A program made the position numbers and the translations under genes. From Actinomycetes bacterium (GTDB taxonomy: Bacteria > Actinomycetota > Actinomycetes > Propionibacteriales > Propionibacteriaceae), in assembly GCA_021781735.1 (NCBI GenBank), contig JAJXWF010000002.1, positions 1 to 64,000 of the forward strand: a stretch of DNA of 64,000 bases. Reading direction: 5' to 3'. Below are positions 17,248-26,989 of this stretch, one piece after another. The notes beneath the pieces were generated by a model. That model saw only the letters and a list, made by a program, of their open reading frames with translations, had not been told where the DNA came from and made no database searches. Numbering within the stretch: the first letter of the stretch is position 1; the number at the start of each line of letters is the position of its first letter.

Positions 17248-18203
17248 CGAGCCGCGGCGAGCTGCACGAGCGTGCTGCAGACCTTGCCGAGGTCGCGGCC
17301 GGACGCCTCGATGGCGAGGGGTGTCGAGGATGTCTCGGTCATGCCGGGTGCCACGTTGGCCTCGAGGAACGTGGGCGTGCCGTGCTCGTCGACGATGAGG
17401 TCGATCCGGTAGATGTCGCGGAGTCCCAGGGTGCGGCCGGCGGTGAGTGCGGCCCGGCGACAGGCGTCGCTGATCTGGTCGTCGAGCCGTGCGGGGGTGA
17501 TGAAGCGGGTGTCCCCTGCGGTGTAGCGGCTCGCGTAGTCGTACACGCCCGAGATCGGGACGATCTCCACCGGCGGCAGGGCGCTCGGCCCGTCGGGGGT
17601 GTCGATGACGGTGACCGCGACCTCCGACCCGACGACGAAGCGTTCGACGACCGCGGTCGTGCCGTAGGCGAAGGCGCCGACCATGGCCGCGGGCAGGGCC
17701 TCGAGATCGTCGACCTTGCCGGCTCCCAATGACGACCCGCTGCGGGCCGGCTTGACCATCATCGGGAAGCCGATCCGTTCGCCGAGGGCGCGCACCAGCG
17801 AGGCGGCCCCCAGCTCGCGGAACATGTCGTGTGGCAACGCCACCTGCTCGGGCGTCGTGACGCCGGCCAGGCGCACGAGCGGGGTTGCCACGGACTTGTC
17901 GAACGCGAGCCGGCACGCTTCGGCCCGAGACCCCACGAACCGGACGCCGAGCAGGGCCAGAACCTCCCGCAGCGCGCCGTCCTCGCCGACCCCGCCGTGC
18001 AGCAGCGGGAACACGACGACCCCGGGCCGGGCGGTGAGCATGGCGACCAGGTCGGCCGTGACGTCCTGTTCGATGACCTCGTGACCGGCTTGCCGCAGGG
18101 CGATCGCCACTCGGCGTCCGGAGCGCAGTGACACGTCACGCTCGTGCGACAGGCCGCCCGCCAGGACGACGACCGGTGCCAGTGCGGTGGGGGAGGTGCT
18201 CAT
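17244..18203 (-). CDS. ddl: D-alanine--D-alanine ligase family protein
   Basis: The 319-residue ATP-grasp enzyme joins two D-alanines for peptidoglycan precursors. The N-terminus shows the Ddl motif LAGGLSHERDVSLRSG, then LHGGVGEDGALREVL, the ATP-binding lysine and loop MMVKPARSGSSLGAGKV, and the C-terminal metal site LEANVAPGMTETS. It is upstream of and coupled to the SURF1 gene. Substrate specificity other than D-Ala is possible but there is no sign of it. Confidence 0.9.
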   Translation of the reverse strand: MSTSPTALAPVVVLAGGLSHERDVSLRSGRRVAIALRQAGHEVIEQDVTADLVAMLTARPGVVVFPLLHGGVGEDGALREVLALLGVRFVGSRAEACRLAFDKSVATPLVRLAGVTTPEQVALPHDMFRELGAASLVRALGERIGFPMMVKPARSGSSLGAGKVDDLEALPAAMVGAFAYGTTAVVERFVVGSEVAVTVIDTPDGPSALPPVEIVPISGVYDYASRYTAGDTRFITPARLDDQISDACRRAALTAGRTLGLRDIYRIDLIVDEHGTPTFLEANVAPGMTETSSTPLAIEASGRDLGKVCSTLVQLAAAR

Positions 18204-18240
18204 CGGCAGTCCAATCGGTTCAGAAGAACGGGAGTACGGG

Positions 18241-19563
18241 TCATGACTGGTCGGGTCCCGGTGCGCCCGACACGTCGGTGCCGTGATGCGGGGACTGCTG
18301 CGAACCGATCCCGAACGTGCGGTTCACCTCGTACTCGCGATTCACGACCTCCGCCAGTCGCCGGACGCCCTCGCGGATCCGTTCCGGCGTCGGATAGCAG
18401 AACGAGAGCCGCATGTTCCGGCTGCCGAAGCCGTCGGCGTAGAAAGCGGTGCCGGGGGTGAACGCGACGCGGGCGCTCACCGCCCGGGGGAGCATCGCCT
18501 GGGCATCGAGGCCATCGGGCAACGTGACCCACACGAAGAATCCGCCGCCGGGCGTGGTCCAGGTGGTTCCGGGCGGCATGTACTCACGCAACGCCTCGAG
18601 CATGGCGTCGCGCCGGGCCCGGTACATGTCCTTGAACGCCTCGATCTGGGCTCGCCAGTCGTGCCGCTCGAGATAGGTCGAGACCGCCATCTGGCTGAAC
18701 ACCGGAGGGCAGAGGGTGGCGGACTCCTGGGCGAGCACCAGCTTCTCGCGCACGGCGTGAGGTGCGAGCACCCAGCCGACGCGGAACCCGGGGGCGAACG
18801 TCTTGGAGAATGAGCCGAGGTAGATCACCTGCTCGGCGTCCATGGCGCGCAGGGCGGGCAACGGATCACCCTCGAGACGCAGCAGACCGTAGGGGTTGTC
18901 CTCGACGATCAGCAGGTCGAGCTCGCGGCACACGTCGATGATCCGGCGACGACGCTCGAGGCTCTGGGAGATGCCCGAGGGATTGTTGAAGTTGGGGATC
19001 GTGTACAGGAACTTCGGACGCCCGCCGCCCCGTCGGCTCGACTCGACCGCGGCGCGCAGGGCGTCGGGATCGATGCCGTCGTCGTCCATGGTCACGTGGA
19101 CCACCCGGGTCTGGTACGAGGCGAAGGTGCCAAGTGCTCCGACGTAGCTGGGCGCTTCGGCCACGATGACGTCGCCCGGGTCGCAGAAGATGCGGGTGAC
19201 CAGGTCGAGTCCCTGCTGCGAGCCGACGGTGATCGTCACGTCGTCGGGATGGGCGTCGATGCCCTCGAGGGCCATCACCTCGCAGATGTGTTCCCGGATC
19301 CGCGGCTCGCCCTGGCCGGATCCGTACTGCATCGCCTGGACTCCGTGCTCGAGCACGAGGTCACGGATCGCCTCGCCGACAACGTCCAGCGGCAGGTCCG
19401 CGATGTTCGGCATGCCTCCGGCGAGTGAGACCACCTCGGGCCTGTTGGCCACCGAGAAGAGTGCCCGCACGGCGCTGGCCCGCATACCGTGTGTGCGGGC
19501 CGCGTAGTGATCGACGTAGCGGTCGAGGCGGGTGTCGTGGCGGACGACCTCTGGTTCACTCAC
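18241..19563 (-). CDS. PLP-dependent aminotransferase, class I/II (2-aminoadipate/MocR-like fold, no DNA-binding domain)
   Basis: The 440-residue enzyme has the fold type I aminotransferase core: VSLAGGMPN near the N-terminus, YGSGQGEPRIREHI, the aspartate region LLIVEDNPYG, the PLP-binding lysine SFSKTFAPGFRVGW and the C-terminal arginine NMRLSFCYPTPE. It resembles LysN/2-aminoadipate transaminases, but the natural amino acid substrate cannot be read from sequence. I place the start at the GTG at 19563, because the track ORF adds a non-conserved arginine-rich leader; no strong ribosome binding site is seen. Confidence 0.88.
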   Translation of the reverse strand: MSEPEVVRHDTRLDRYVDHYAARTHGMRASAVRALFSVANRPEVVSLAGGMPNIADLPLDVVGEAIRDLVLEHGVQAMQYGSGQGEPRIREHICEVMALEGIDAHPDDVTITVGSQQGLDLVTRIFCDPGDVIVAEAPSYVGALGTFASYQTRVVHVTMDDDGIDPDALRAAVESSRRGGGRPKFLYTIPNFNNPSGISQSLERRRRIIDVCRELDLLIVEDNPYGLLRLEGDPLPALRAMDAEQVIYLGSFSKTFAPGFRVGWVLAPHAVREKLVLAQESATLCPPVFSQMAVSTYLERHDWRAQIEAFKDMYRARRDAMLEALREYMPPGTTWTTPGGGFFVWVTLPDGLDAQAMLPRAVSARVAFTPGTAFYADGFGSRNMRLSFCYPTPERIREGVRRLAEVVNREYEVNRTFGIGSQQSPHHGTDVSGAPGPDQS

Positions 19564-19654
19564 GTGGTCCACTGTGCCGCACCGACCGGGAAAGTACCAT
19601 TGACACCACCGTCGGCCGCGCTTCGGCGCGGCCGGTGTCACGGTAGGAGGCTCC

Positions 19655-20278
19655 ATGCGTACTCGTCGGCTGCGTCCGCTCCTGGCGTCGGGGATCTCGA
19701 ACCTGCCGCTGTGGCACTGCCGCACGAGCCTGGTGGGGCCCGACGCCGATCCGTCACCGGCCTGGGCGGTGGCGGCCGAGGACCGGTTCGGGTCGTGCGG
19801 GATGAGCGCCTACGACAGCGACGACCTGGTCGGGTGGGTGGTCTTCTGTCCGGCCCTGCATGTGCCAGCCGAGCACCTGCTCGCGCAAGGCACACGGGTG
19901 GCAGATTCGGCGATGCTGCTCGGTGTCGCGGTGCGCGACACGCACCGTGGCCAGGGCATCGGACGGCAACTGGTGCAGGCGGCAGCCGCCCGCATGGTGG
20001 GAGGCGCCGTCTGCGTCGACGCACTTGGCGCCGCGGTTCCGCTCACCTGTGAGGTGGCTCCCCTGTATTGGCTCACCGCGGTGGGATTCGCGCCCGTCGA
20101 CGCCATGCGCACCGGAGCGGGCCCGATGCGCATGCGCCTCGACCTCGGTGCGACGATCCGTTGGCGTCCCGACCTGCGCTCGGCGGTCGACCTGCTCACC
20201 GGGTGGGTGACCCGTCCGGGCGTGGCCCATGAACCGGCCCGGCGCGTGCTGCACGACCACTCGGTGGGCCACGCCTGA
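19655..20278 (+). CDS. GNAT family N-acetyltransferase
   Basis: The 207-residue protein carries the acetyl-CoA-binding motif GVAVRDTHRGQGIGRQLVQAA at about residues 90-110. A strong AGGAGG lies before the ATG. It is divergent from the aminotransferase and convergent with the rpf gene, sharing a hairpin terminator with it. The acetyl acceptor is unknown. Confidence 0.82.
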   Translation: MRTRRLRPLLASGISNLPLWHCRTSLVGPDADPSPAWAVAAEDRFGSCGMSAYDSDDLVGWVVFCPALHVPAEHLLAQGTRVADSAMLLGVAVRDTHRGQGIGRQLVQAAAARMVGGAVCVDALGAAVPLTCEVAPLYWLTAVGFAPVDAMRTGAGPMRMRLDLGATIRWRPDLRSAVDLLTGWVTRPGVAHEPARRVLHDHSVGHA

Positions 20279-20290
20279 GTGAACGAATGG

Positions 20291-20325
20291 GCACGGCCCG
20301 TGTCGGGGGAGAACACGGGCCGTGC
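20291..20325. terminator. Bidirectional hairpin between the GNAT and rpf genes
   Basis: GCACGGCCCGTGT pairs perfectly with ACACGGGCCGTGC around a nine-base loop, between two convergent stops (20278 and 20361). A smaller stem GGCCATC/GATGGCC follows at 20331-20347. Confidence 0.8.
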
Positions 20326-20360
20326 GGGGCGGCCATCGATGATGGCCGGGATCGGGTCGC

Positions 20361-21005
20361 TCAGAGGTGGATCACCTGGTCCACGAGGATGAGATTCGGG
20401 TTCGACACCGTCGCCCGGTTCTTCTGCCACAGGGCCTTCCAACCGCCCTGGATGTTGTGGCGCTGAGCGATGGCGCTGAGCGTGTCGCCGGCCTTCACCG
20501 TGTAGGCGGTGCCGGACACGTCCGAGGACGCCAGGCGGGTCCGGGCGACCGGGCCATCGACCTCATCGCGAACTGTGCTGAGGGTGGTCTCGCTGGTGCG
20601 GGTGGTGGTCACGGTGCGGGTGGTGGTCACCACGGCGCCGCTGGTGCCGCCGGTAGCGGAGCTGAGTCCCGCCCGCACGCCGCACGTCGGCCAGGCGCCG
20701 GGGCCCTGGGCAGCGAGGACGCGCTGGGCGATCGCGATCTGTTGGGCCTTGGTGGCCCCGTTGGCGGTGCCCGCGTAGGAGCCGCCGCCGTAGGCGAGCC
20801 ACGTGCTGTGGCTGAACTGCAGGCCGCCGTAGTAGCCGTTGCCGGTGTTGATGGCCCAGTTGCCACTCGACTCACAGGTGGCCACCCGGTCCCACACGGA
20901 CAGGTCGGCGGCGTGTGCGGGGGTGGCGGTGACCATGGCCATGGCGGCGCCGGCACCGAGGGCCGCGGTTGCGGCGAGGGAGGCGATGCGAATGCTGTTC
21001 TTCAT
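20361..21005 (-). CDS. Resuscitation-promoting factor-like transglycosylase with LysM domain
   Basis: The 214-residue protein starts at the ATG at 21005, with GGAAGGA upstream, followed by a Sec signal peptide ending ATPAHA. The Rpf catalytic domain follows (WDRVATCESSGNW, with the catalytic glutamate after the cysteine, and GYYGGLQFSHSTW). A threonine-rich linker (VVTTTRTVTTTRT) leads to a C-terminal LysM domain (YTVKAGDTLSAIAQRHNI). It cleaves peptidoglycan outside the cell and is linked with growth resumption in actinobacteria. Genes of this class are often under c-di-AMP riboswitch control; I could not identify one in the leader. Confidence 0.93.
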   Translation of the reverse strand: MKNSIRIASLAATAALGAGAAMAMVTATPAHAADLSVWDRVATCESSGNWAINTGNGYYGGLQFSHSTWLAYGGGSYAGTANGATKAQQIAIAQRVLAAQGPGAWPTCGVRAGLSSATGGTSGAVVTTTRTVTTTRTSETTLSTVRDEVDGPVARTRLASSDVSGTAYTVKAGDTLSAIAQRHNIQGGWKALWQKNRATVSNPNLILVDQVIHL

Positions 21006-21414
21006 GCTGGAGGGTCCTTCCGGATCGACTGGTGGCCGCGGCTGCGGTCTCCGACGCATCGGTGGTCCGGGAACGTGCGAACCATGTGATGCGCCTGCCA
21101 GAACAGCCGGGGTGGGGGTGACCCGGGGGCCCGTACTGCGACTGGCTATTCAGTTGATAGGAGGACCGTACGTGATACCTGAGAGATTCTCAAACTGCAA
21201 TCACATATTTCTCAGAATTTCAGGGGCCGGGGCGGGCCGATGTTGCCGGTCCGAGGTCACCAGCAGGGAGTCCCCGGGCCGGTTGAGCGTCGGAACCGGC
21301 CGGCCCAACCGGCCGGGGATTTGGGCGTCCACAAAGCACAACACCGCCCGGCAGCGATCCGAGGAACGTTGCCGGGCGGTGGAGGAGCGGGACGCGCCAG
21401 CGTCCGGCTGATGA
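21006..21414. other. Upstream region of rpf, no gene recognised
   Basis: The gap between rpf and trxA holds the rpf leader and a short AT-rich patch at about 21170-21225 (AGAGATTCTCAAACTGCAAT). No gene or known riboswitch fold was recognised. A stem GCCGGCCGGTTCC/GGAACCGGCCGGC-like run near 21280-21315 may serve as the trxA terminator. Confidence 0.4.
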
Positions 21415-21738
21415 TCAGAAGAACTCGGTGAGCACCTTGAGCAGGGCCCCCTTGCTGCGGGCGCCCTGAATCGACTTGACCACGCGGCCCCCGACGAACA
21501 CCTGCAACGTCGGCAGGGCGAGGATGCCCTGCTCGGTGGGGGTGCGCGGGTTGGTGTTGGTGTCGAGCTTGACGAAGTCCATCTTGTCGCCGTGCTCGCG
21601 GGCCAGCTCGTCGATGATCGGCGAGATCTGCTTGCAGGGCGCACACCAGTCGGCCCAGTAGTCGACCAGCGTCGGCTTCGGGTTCATCACGACCCGATCG
21701 ACGAAATCGGAGTCGGTGACCTCAGTGACTTCGGACAT
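21415..21738 (-). CDS. trxA: Thioredoxin
   Basis: The 107-residue thioredoxin reduces protein disulfides in the cytoplasm. The active site is ADWCAPCKQ, where most thioredoxins have WCGPC, and the cis-proline loop is LALPTLQVF. The start is the ATG at 21738, with AAGGAG upstream; the track ORF continues backwards through trxB in a shadow frame. It lies 80 bp downstream of trxB, its reductase, on the same strand. Confidence 0.95.
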   Translation of the reverse strand: MSEVTEVTDSDFVDRVVMNPKPTLVDYWADWCAPCKQISPIIDELAREHGDKMDFVKLDTNTNPRTPTEQGILALPTLQVFVGGRVVKSIQGARSKGALLKVLTEFF

Positions 21739-21818
21739 GGCGCATATCTCCTTGCTGGGTGCGGGCGACCCGTTCATTATCGCTGGCGGCGTCGCACGGC
21801 CCAAGCCCGGCCGGATGG

Positions 21819-22883
21819 TCAACGGATCGGCGGCTGAGCCTCGTCGTGGAGCTCGGCCAGGAAGCGCTCGGCGTCCAGCGCCGCGCGGCAGCCGGAGCCG
21901 GCCGCGGTGATGGCCTGCCGGTACGTGTGGTCGACGAGGTCGCCACAGGCGAAAACCCCGCGCAGGTTGGTGCGGGTGGAGTCGCCGTCGACGATGACAT
22001 ACCCGCTCTCGTCGAGGTGCACCTGACCGACGAGCAGCTCGCTGCGCGGAATGTGCCCGATCGCCTCGAACAGTCCCTGCACCGCCAGCTCGCGCGTCTC
22101 GCCGGTGCGCGCATCGCGGAGCGTCAACGACTCGAGGGTCTTCGCGCCGCCCATGCCGACGATCTCGCTGTTCCAGGCCGGGGTGATCTTCGGATCGCGC
22201 TCGACCCGCGCGGCCATGATCTTGGACGCGCGCAGCGTGTCCCGACGGTGGACCAGGGTCACCGACTTGGCGAAGCGGGTGAGGAACGTGGCCTCCTCGG
22301 CGGCGGAGTCGCCGCCGCCGACGACTGCGATGTCCTTGTCGCGGAAGAAGAACCCGTCGCATGTCGCGCACCAGGAGACGCCGCGCCCGGAGTAGGTGTC
22401 CTCCTCCGGGATCCCCAGCCGGCGGTACCCGGAGCCGGTGGCGAGGATCACCGCGTGCGCCCGATAGGTGTTCCCCTCGGTGTCGGTGACGGTCTTCACG
22501 TCGCCGGTGAGGTCGACCTCGACGGCGTCGTCGGTGATCATCTCGGCGCCGAAGCGCTCGGCCTGGGTGCGCATGTGCCCCATGAGGTCGGGTCCCATCA
22601 CTCCCTCGGGGAAGCCCGGGTAGTTCTCGACCTCGGTGGTGTTCATCAGCGCACCGCCGGCAGTGACGGCCCCCTCGAGCACGAGCGGCTTCAGGCCGGC
22701 CCGGGCGGCGTAGATGGCCGCGGTGTAGCCGGCCGGGCCGCTGCCGACCACGATGACATCACGGATCTGCTCGTCGGCCAGGAATCCCGCCCACGATTCG
22801 GCGGTGCCGCGCGCGGGCGGATCGGCGGGGAGGTTGTTGAGGTTCACCGCGCCGAGCGTACGGGTGAGGTTCAGGTCGCTCAT
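21819..22883 (-). CDS. trxB: Thioredoxin-disulfide reductase
   Basis: The 354-residue flavoenzyme transfers electrons from NADPH to thioredoxin. The FAD loop is [19 protein letters not shown], the redox-active pair is CATC within [13 protein letters not shown], the NADPH loop is [12 protein letters not shown], and the C-terminal FAD motif is [14 protein letters not shown]. About 40 residues precede the first loop, somewhat longer than typical, so a later start is possible. It forms a pair with trxA. Confidence 0.95.
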   Translation of the reverse strand: MSDLNLTRTLGAVNLNNLPADPPARGTAESWAGFLADEQIRDVIVVGSGPAGYTAAIYAARAGLKPLVLEGAVTAGGALMNTTEVENYPGFPEGVMGPDLMGHMRTQAERFGAEMITDDAVEVDLTGDVKTVTDTEGNTYRAHAVILATGSGYRRLGIPEEDTYSGRGVSWCATCDGFFFRDKDIAVVGGGDSAAEEATFLTRFAKSVTLVHRRDTLRASKIMAARVERDPKITPAWNSEIVGMGGAKTLESLTLRDARTGETRELAVQGLFEAIGHIPRSELLVGQVHLDESGYVIVDGDSTRTNLRGVFACGDLVDHTYRQAITAAGSGCRAALDAERFLAELHDEAQPPIR

Positions 22884-23135
22884 TGTTGCCTTCCTTGGGG
22901 GCTCAGGCCACTGTATTCGAACGGGACGACGCCAGGACGCTCGCCCCTACCAGGTGCCGCAACAGCCGCCGACGCCCCGGTATTCCCCCGGGGGTATGCG
23001 GCCGTGGAGGTCCTGATCGGACGGTCGGGTGGACGACGCCCCGGCGAGAGGGATCGCCGGCGACGGGGACGCCCGGCGTCGGGACGCTCGGTGGTGCCGC
23101 AACCCCCGGTCGTGCTTCGGCCGAGAAACGACACA

Positions 23136-23178
23136 GGGCCCGTCCCTCTCCGACCCCACGACGGAGAGGGACGGGCCC
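23136..23178. terminator. 17-bp perfect hairpin with loop ACCCCACGA
   Basis: GGGCCCGTCCCTCTCCG pairs with CGGAGAGGGACGGGCCC around the nine-base loop ACCCCACGA. It lies downstream of htrA, between it and trxB. Confidence 0.75.
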
Positions 23179-23216
23179 AGTCTTCCTCAACCCCGGGAAA
23201 GGGGACCCGGGGGAGG

Positions 23217-23253
23217 GGATCACGGCGCCGACCCCACGACGGCGCCGTGATCC
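23217..23253 (-). terminator. 14-bp perfect hairpin with the same loop, just past htrA
   Basis: GGATCACGGCGCCG pairs with CGGCGCCGTGATCC around ACCCCACGA, three bases beyond the htrA stop. The stem differs from that of the neighbouring hairpin but the loop is identical. Confidence 0.75.
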
Positions 23254-23256
23254 GGA

Positions 23257-24621
23257 TCAGCGGCCCGGGGTCTGGCTCCCCGGGCTCTGGCCCTGGGCGG
23301 CCGGCGCCTTGCCCAGGGTGGCCTGCACCGTGGTCAGCGACCCGTTGCGGGCGACCTGGAAGGTGACCTTCTCCCCGACCTGGGCGGCGCGCACCTGCGC
23401 GACGAGGGAGTTCGACGAGTCGACGGTCACGCCGTTCATCTGGACGATGACATCCCCCGCCTTGAGCCCGGCGGCCGCGGCGGCCGTGCCGGGAACAACG
23501 CTGGCAACCTTGGCGCCGTTGATGGTGCCGCCGCTCAGCTGCACGGAGGCGTCCGTAGTGCTGATGCCGAGGTAGGCGTGCTCAGCCACACCGGTGGCGA
23601 TGAGCTGGGTGGTGATGTTCTTGACCTGGTTCGACGGGATCGCGAACCCGATGCCGATGCTGCCGCTCTGACCGCTCGAACCCGTCGACAGCGAGGCGAT
23701 CGAGGAGTTGATTCCGACGAGTTCGCCGTTGGCGTTGACGAGCGCGCCTCCGGAGTTGCCCGGGTTGATCGGCGCGCTGGTCTGGATCGCGCTCGTGTAG
23801 ACGTTGCCAGCGCCGGTGACGTCACTGATCGCCGACGACACCTGCTGGGTGACGACCGGGCGGTTCAGCGCGCTGACGATGCCGGTGGTGACGGTGTCGG
23901 CCAGCCCGAGCGGGTTGCCCACCGCCATCACGGGGTCACCCACCTTGACGCTCGAACTGTCGGCGAACGTGATCGGCTGCATGCCGGACGGCAGCTTGGC
24001 GACCTTGATCACCGCCAGGTCGGTCGAGGGATCCGTGCCGACGACGGTGGCCGGGTAGGTCTCGTTGCCGATCTGTACCGAGATCGTGGCGCCGGCTCCA
24101 GCCCCTGCGACGACGTGGTTGTTGGTGACGATGTGTCCCTGGCTGTCGAGCACGACGCCCGTGCCCTCGTCACCGGACTGACCGTTCTGCACGATGATCG
24201 AAACGACCGACTTCGACACCGCCGCGGCGGTGACACTCCAGTCGGGGTTGGACGCGTTGCCCTGGACGACCTTGGTGACCGTGCCGCCCGATCCGGTGAC
24301 GGTGGCCGCGGAGGCGGTCGGCTGATTGTTGTTGAAGGAGCGTTCGAGGGCGAAGCCGGTGCCGCCGCCGACGCCGCCGGCCAGAACCGCCACCGCGGCG
24401 AGCGTGGCGATGCCGCGGGCGCGGTGCTTGCGCGGGGGCGCCACCTGCGTGTGCAGCGGCGAGCCCGGCTGCGTGTGCATCTGGGGCCCCATCTGCTGCA
24501 TCGGCCAGGGGCCGGCTTGATACGGGTTCTGGTTCTGGGGAGTCTGTGTGCTGTGGCTCGTCGGGTCCGTGTTCGGGTTGGAGCCGTCGTGCTGGCCGCT
24601 CCAGAAGAAGTCGTTGCTCAT
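23257..24621 (-). CDS. Membrane-anchored HtrA/DegP-like serine protease with PDZ domain
   Basis: The protein is 454 residues long from the ATG at 24621, which follows GGAGG. A proline/glutamine-rich cytoplasmic arm leads to one membrane helix (IATLAAVAVLAGGVGGGTGFAL). The S1C trypsin-like domain has the triad in VTNNHVV (His), STDLAVIKV (Asp) and GNSGGAL (Ser). A C-terminal PDZ domain (YLGIS...GLKAGDVIVQMNG) completes it. It should degrade or refold damaged proteins outside the membrane. It is probably transcribed alone. Confidence 0.93.
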   Translation of the reverse strand: MSNDFFWSGQHDGSNPNTDPTSHSTQTPQNQNPYQAGPWPMQQMGPQMHTQPGSPLHTQVAPPRKHRARGIATLAAVAVLAGGVGGGTGFALERSFNNNQPTASAATVTGSGGTVTKVVQGNASNPDWSVTAAAVSKSVVSIIVQNGQSGDEGTGVVLDSQGHIVTNNHVVAGAGAGATISVQIGNETYPATVVGTDPSTDLAVIKVAKLPSGMQPITFADSSSVKVGDPVMAVGNPLGLADTVTTGIVSALNRPVVTQQVSSAISDVTGAGNVYTSAIQTSAPINPGNSGGALVNANGELVGINSSIASLSTGSSGQSGSIGIGFAIPSNQVKNITTQLIATGVAEHAYLGISTTDASVQLSGGTINGAKVASVVPGTAAAAAGLKAGDVIVQMNGVTVDSSNSLVAQVRAAQVGEKVTFQVARNGSLTTVQATLGKAPAAQGQSPGSQTPGR

Positions 24622-24921
24622 CTGGGCCTCCGTTCGACCGCTGGCGTGCGGTCCTGGTTGTTGGCGCCTGTGCGTGACGCCGTGCATGACTCAGCTAACG
24701 GGCCCAAGCTGTGAGTTGACTGTGAGCCCAGCAGTACGAGCCTGTGACCCGGTGAACGCGACCCGGAGCTGTCCCTGAGGCGATCCCTGAGATGGTAGCC
24801 GCCAGCGGGTGCGGACCCACTCTTCCGGTTCCCCGCGTCCGCCCGGCTCGGGGCCGGCGGAGCGAGACAGGTCCGAGTGCGTGCCGAGATGTCCCCCATG
24901 CCGGGGTCGAGGGTTGTTCTC

Positions 24922-25787
24922 TCAGGTGATGGCCTGCAGCACGATCGGCTTGGTCGTCGGCTGGGCTGTTCCCCCGGCGGGCTCGATGGTGACCCCGAGA
25001 TTCGCGGCCCTACCCACTTCTCCCGGAAGCTCGTTCCACGTGGTCCGGTTGCCCGCCGGCACGAGACCCGCGGGTTTCGCGCTGCCCGACGCGTCGATCA
25101 GCCACAGTTCGTAGGTCTTGCCGGCTCCCACCTGTGGCATCCCGATCGTTATGACGCCGCAGAGGGATGCCTGTGGTGACTGGAGGAGGATGTCCCCGCC
25201 GCCGGGCACGCCGGCCTTCTGCACAGTCGCGTCGGGCGCGGAGAGGATGCGGTCCATGACGGCGGCCGGTCAACCCTGCATCGCCGCGAGCTGCCGGCGG
25301 GCCCCGTCGCGTTGCTGCTGCGCCTGGATCGCGACGAGCCCGGCTCCGCCGATCGCCACGAGTGCGCCCGCGGCGACCAGGGCGGGCCACCTGGTGCCGC
25401 TGGGGGGTCGGCGACGACGCCGGGAATCGAGCTGGGTGACCGGCGCCTCCGGCCGGTCGTCGGCCCGCCCGCGTGGTGGCGTCGCCGCGGGGGCGGATGC
25501 CGGGGCCGGGGTGGTGGAGTTCTCGCGCCTGCCATCGGCGTGCGGTTCGAGCAGGGACTCGACCTGGGGACCTTGGCGATCTGCGCCAGCAGCCGGTCCC
25601 TGAGTGCTGGTGGGGGAGCGACCGGTGCGGTCTCGGCGTCGAGAAGCGCCGCGACCTCGCGGAGCTCGCGCGCCTCCTGGGCCGTCGGATGCCCGAAGAG
25701 CAGTTCGTGCTCGAAGCGGTGCCGCTCGTCGCCGTCGATCGCGTTGAGCGCGTACGCGCCGGTCAGCAGGTGCAGCTGATCATCCAT
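24922..25787 (-). pseudogene. Anti-sigma-K factor RskA, broken
   Basis: The N-terminal anti-sigma domain (MDDQLHLLTGAYALNAIDGDERHRFE, to about residue 73) is followed by a frameshift near 25565. The membrane helix and middle region lie in another frame and run into a TGA (MQG-stop-PAAVMDR, near 25269). The extracellular RskA domain (YELWLIDASGSAKPAGLVPAG) then continues to 24922. An intact protein would hold SigK at the membrane until released by proteolysis. Its start overlaps the end of the sigK remnant by eight bases, as in an intact sigK-rskA operon. Confidence 0.85.
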
Positions 25788-26166
25788 GGCTCACTCCCAA
25801 CGCGTCCCTCAGACGAATCATGCCGTCCCGGATTCTGCTCTTGACGGTTTCCCAGGGGAACCCCGCGGCCTGGGCGACCTCCGGGTAGGCGTAGCCGCCC
25901 CGGAACTCCTTGATCCCCTCGCGCAGATCCCGGTCGGTGGTCGACTGGGCCGCCCTGACCCGGTCGACCACCCGCCGGTGCGCCGTGACCGTGATCCAGG
26001 CACCGGCATGGCCACGATCCGCGTCGAAGCGTTTGGCCTGCCGTCACACCTGGAGGAACACCTCCTGGGTGACCTCCTCGCTCTGGGCCGGGTCTCGCAC
26101 CACACGCAGGACCAGGCCCCGTGCACCAGGGGGGCGAGTGCGTCGTTGAGGCGGGCGAAGGCCTCC
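25780..26166 (-). pseudogene. ECF sigma factor SigK, truncated and deleted remnant
   Basis: Sigma region 2 survives in pieces ([16 protein letters not shown], then after a frameshift [19 protein letters not shown]). It ends at a TGA where the family has tryptophan (FLQVWRQ). Downstream are RFDADRGHAGAWITVTAHRR and REGIKEF. These join directly to region 4 (YAYPEVAQAAGFPWETVKSR), so roughly 45 residues between regions 2 and 4 are missing. The gene's own 5' end is gone and it is fused to the truncated end of the fasciclin gene. The locus cannot make a working sigma factor. Confidence 0.85.
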
Positions 26167-26820
26167 TGTCAGGTACACCGTCGCGTTGGCGGTGTGGACG
26201 CCGCCGCAGATGACGTGGGCGCCATTGACGGTCAGGTTGTTGCCCGATCCCTTGACCGCGAGCTTCTGGCCCTCGACGGTGGTGTGCTGGCCGTCGAGGG
26301 AGGCGGGTTCGATCTGTCCCGGCAGCACGTGGTACGTGAGGATCTTGGGGAGGGTCGCGCTGTCGGTCTTGAGGCCGTTGATGGTCGAGGCGGGGATATT
26401 CGCGAACGCGCTGTCGACGGGCGCCAGGACCGTGAACTGGCTGGAGTCGAGGGTGTTGACGAGGTTGACGTGGGGGTTGAGCTTGCCTCACACGGCCTTC
26501 ACCGGGGTGGTCGGCAGCGGGTTGTTGGACGCCGCGACCGCCCCGGGATCCGCCGACCTCCCCTGCACCGACCCGGGACCGCTCGGGTTTGCCCTGGCGT
26601 AGTCGGCACGGCCCGGACCCACCAGGCCGGCCGCCGGGTTGACCGTCGGCGACGCCGACATGGCGCTGCTGGCCGGGGAGGACGACATGGCGCTGGTGGC
26701 GGTGGCCGACGACGTGGCGGGTGCCGATGATCCGGACGCGGTGCCGCTGCATCCGGTCATCGCCACGGCGGTGACCGCGGCGAGTCCGAGCGTGGCGTGG
26801 GTGCGGTGAATGTACGACAT
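26160..26820 (-). pseudogene. Fasciclin-domain lipoprotein (MPT70/MPT83-like), nonsense-interrupted and 3'-truncated
   Basis: From the ATG at 26820 the product has a lipoprotein signal ([10 protein letters not shown]) and a Ser/Ala/Thr-rich linker, then the start of a FAS1 domain, which stops at a TGA (KAV[17 protein letters not shown], 26488). The rest of the domain is open downstream ([16 protein letters not shown] ... [15 protein letters not shown]) but ends at VYLT, where sigK sequence begins. Related lipoproteins MPT70 and MPT83 of mycobacteria are SigK targets, so the location next to sigK fits. Confidence 0.85.
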
Positions 26821-26989
26821 GGCTTCACTCCTGCTCGTGAGGAACCGCCGGATCGTTGATGGAGCCGACGGGCAGGTTGCGTGAAGGATTCGGAGTGCTG
26901 CGCTCGGTGGATTGGATGCCGATTCCCCGGGACGACGCACGCCGTGGTGACGGCCCGGAATCCGAGGATCCAATCCGCGATGGCCGCAG

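Larger units (their letters stand above)
22884..23256. other. Intergenic region with strong hairpins
   Basis: No gene is seen. The region carries two long stems listed separately plus CCCCGGG/CCCGGGG near 23194-23212, downstream of the htrA stop and upstream of trxB. Confidence 0.5.

Noticed and set aside
21006-21200. c-di-AMP (ydaO-type) riboswitch upstream of rpf
   Set aside because: Expected from biology, but I could not match the conserved core by eye; a covariance-model search of this interval would decide.
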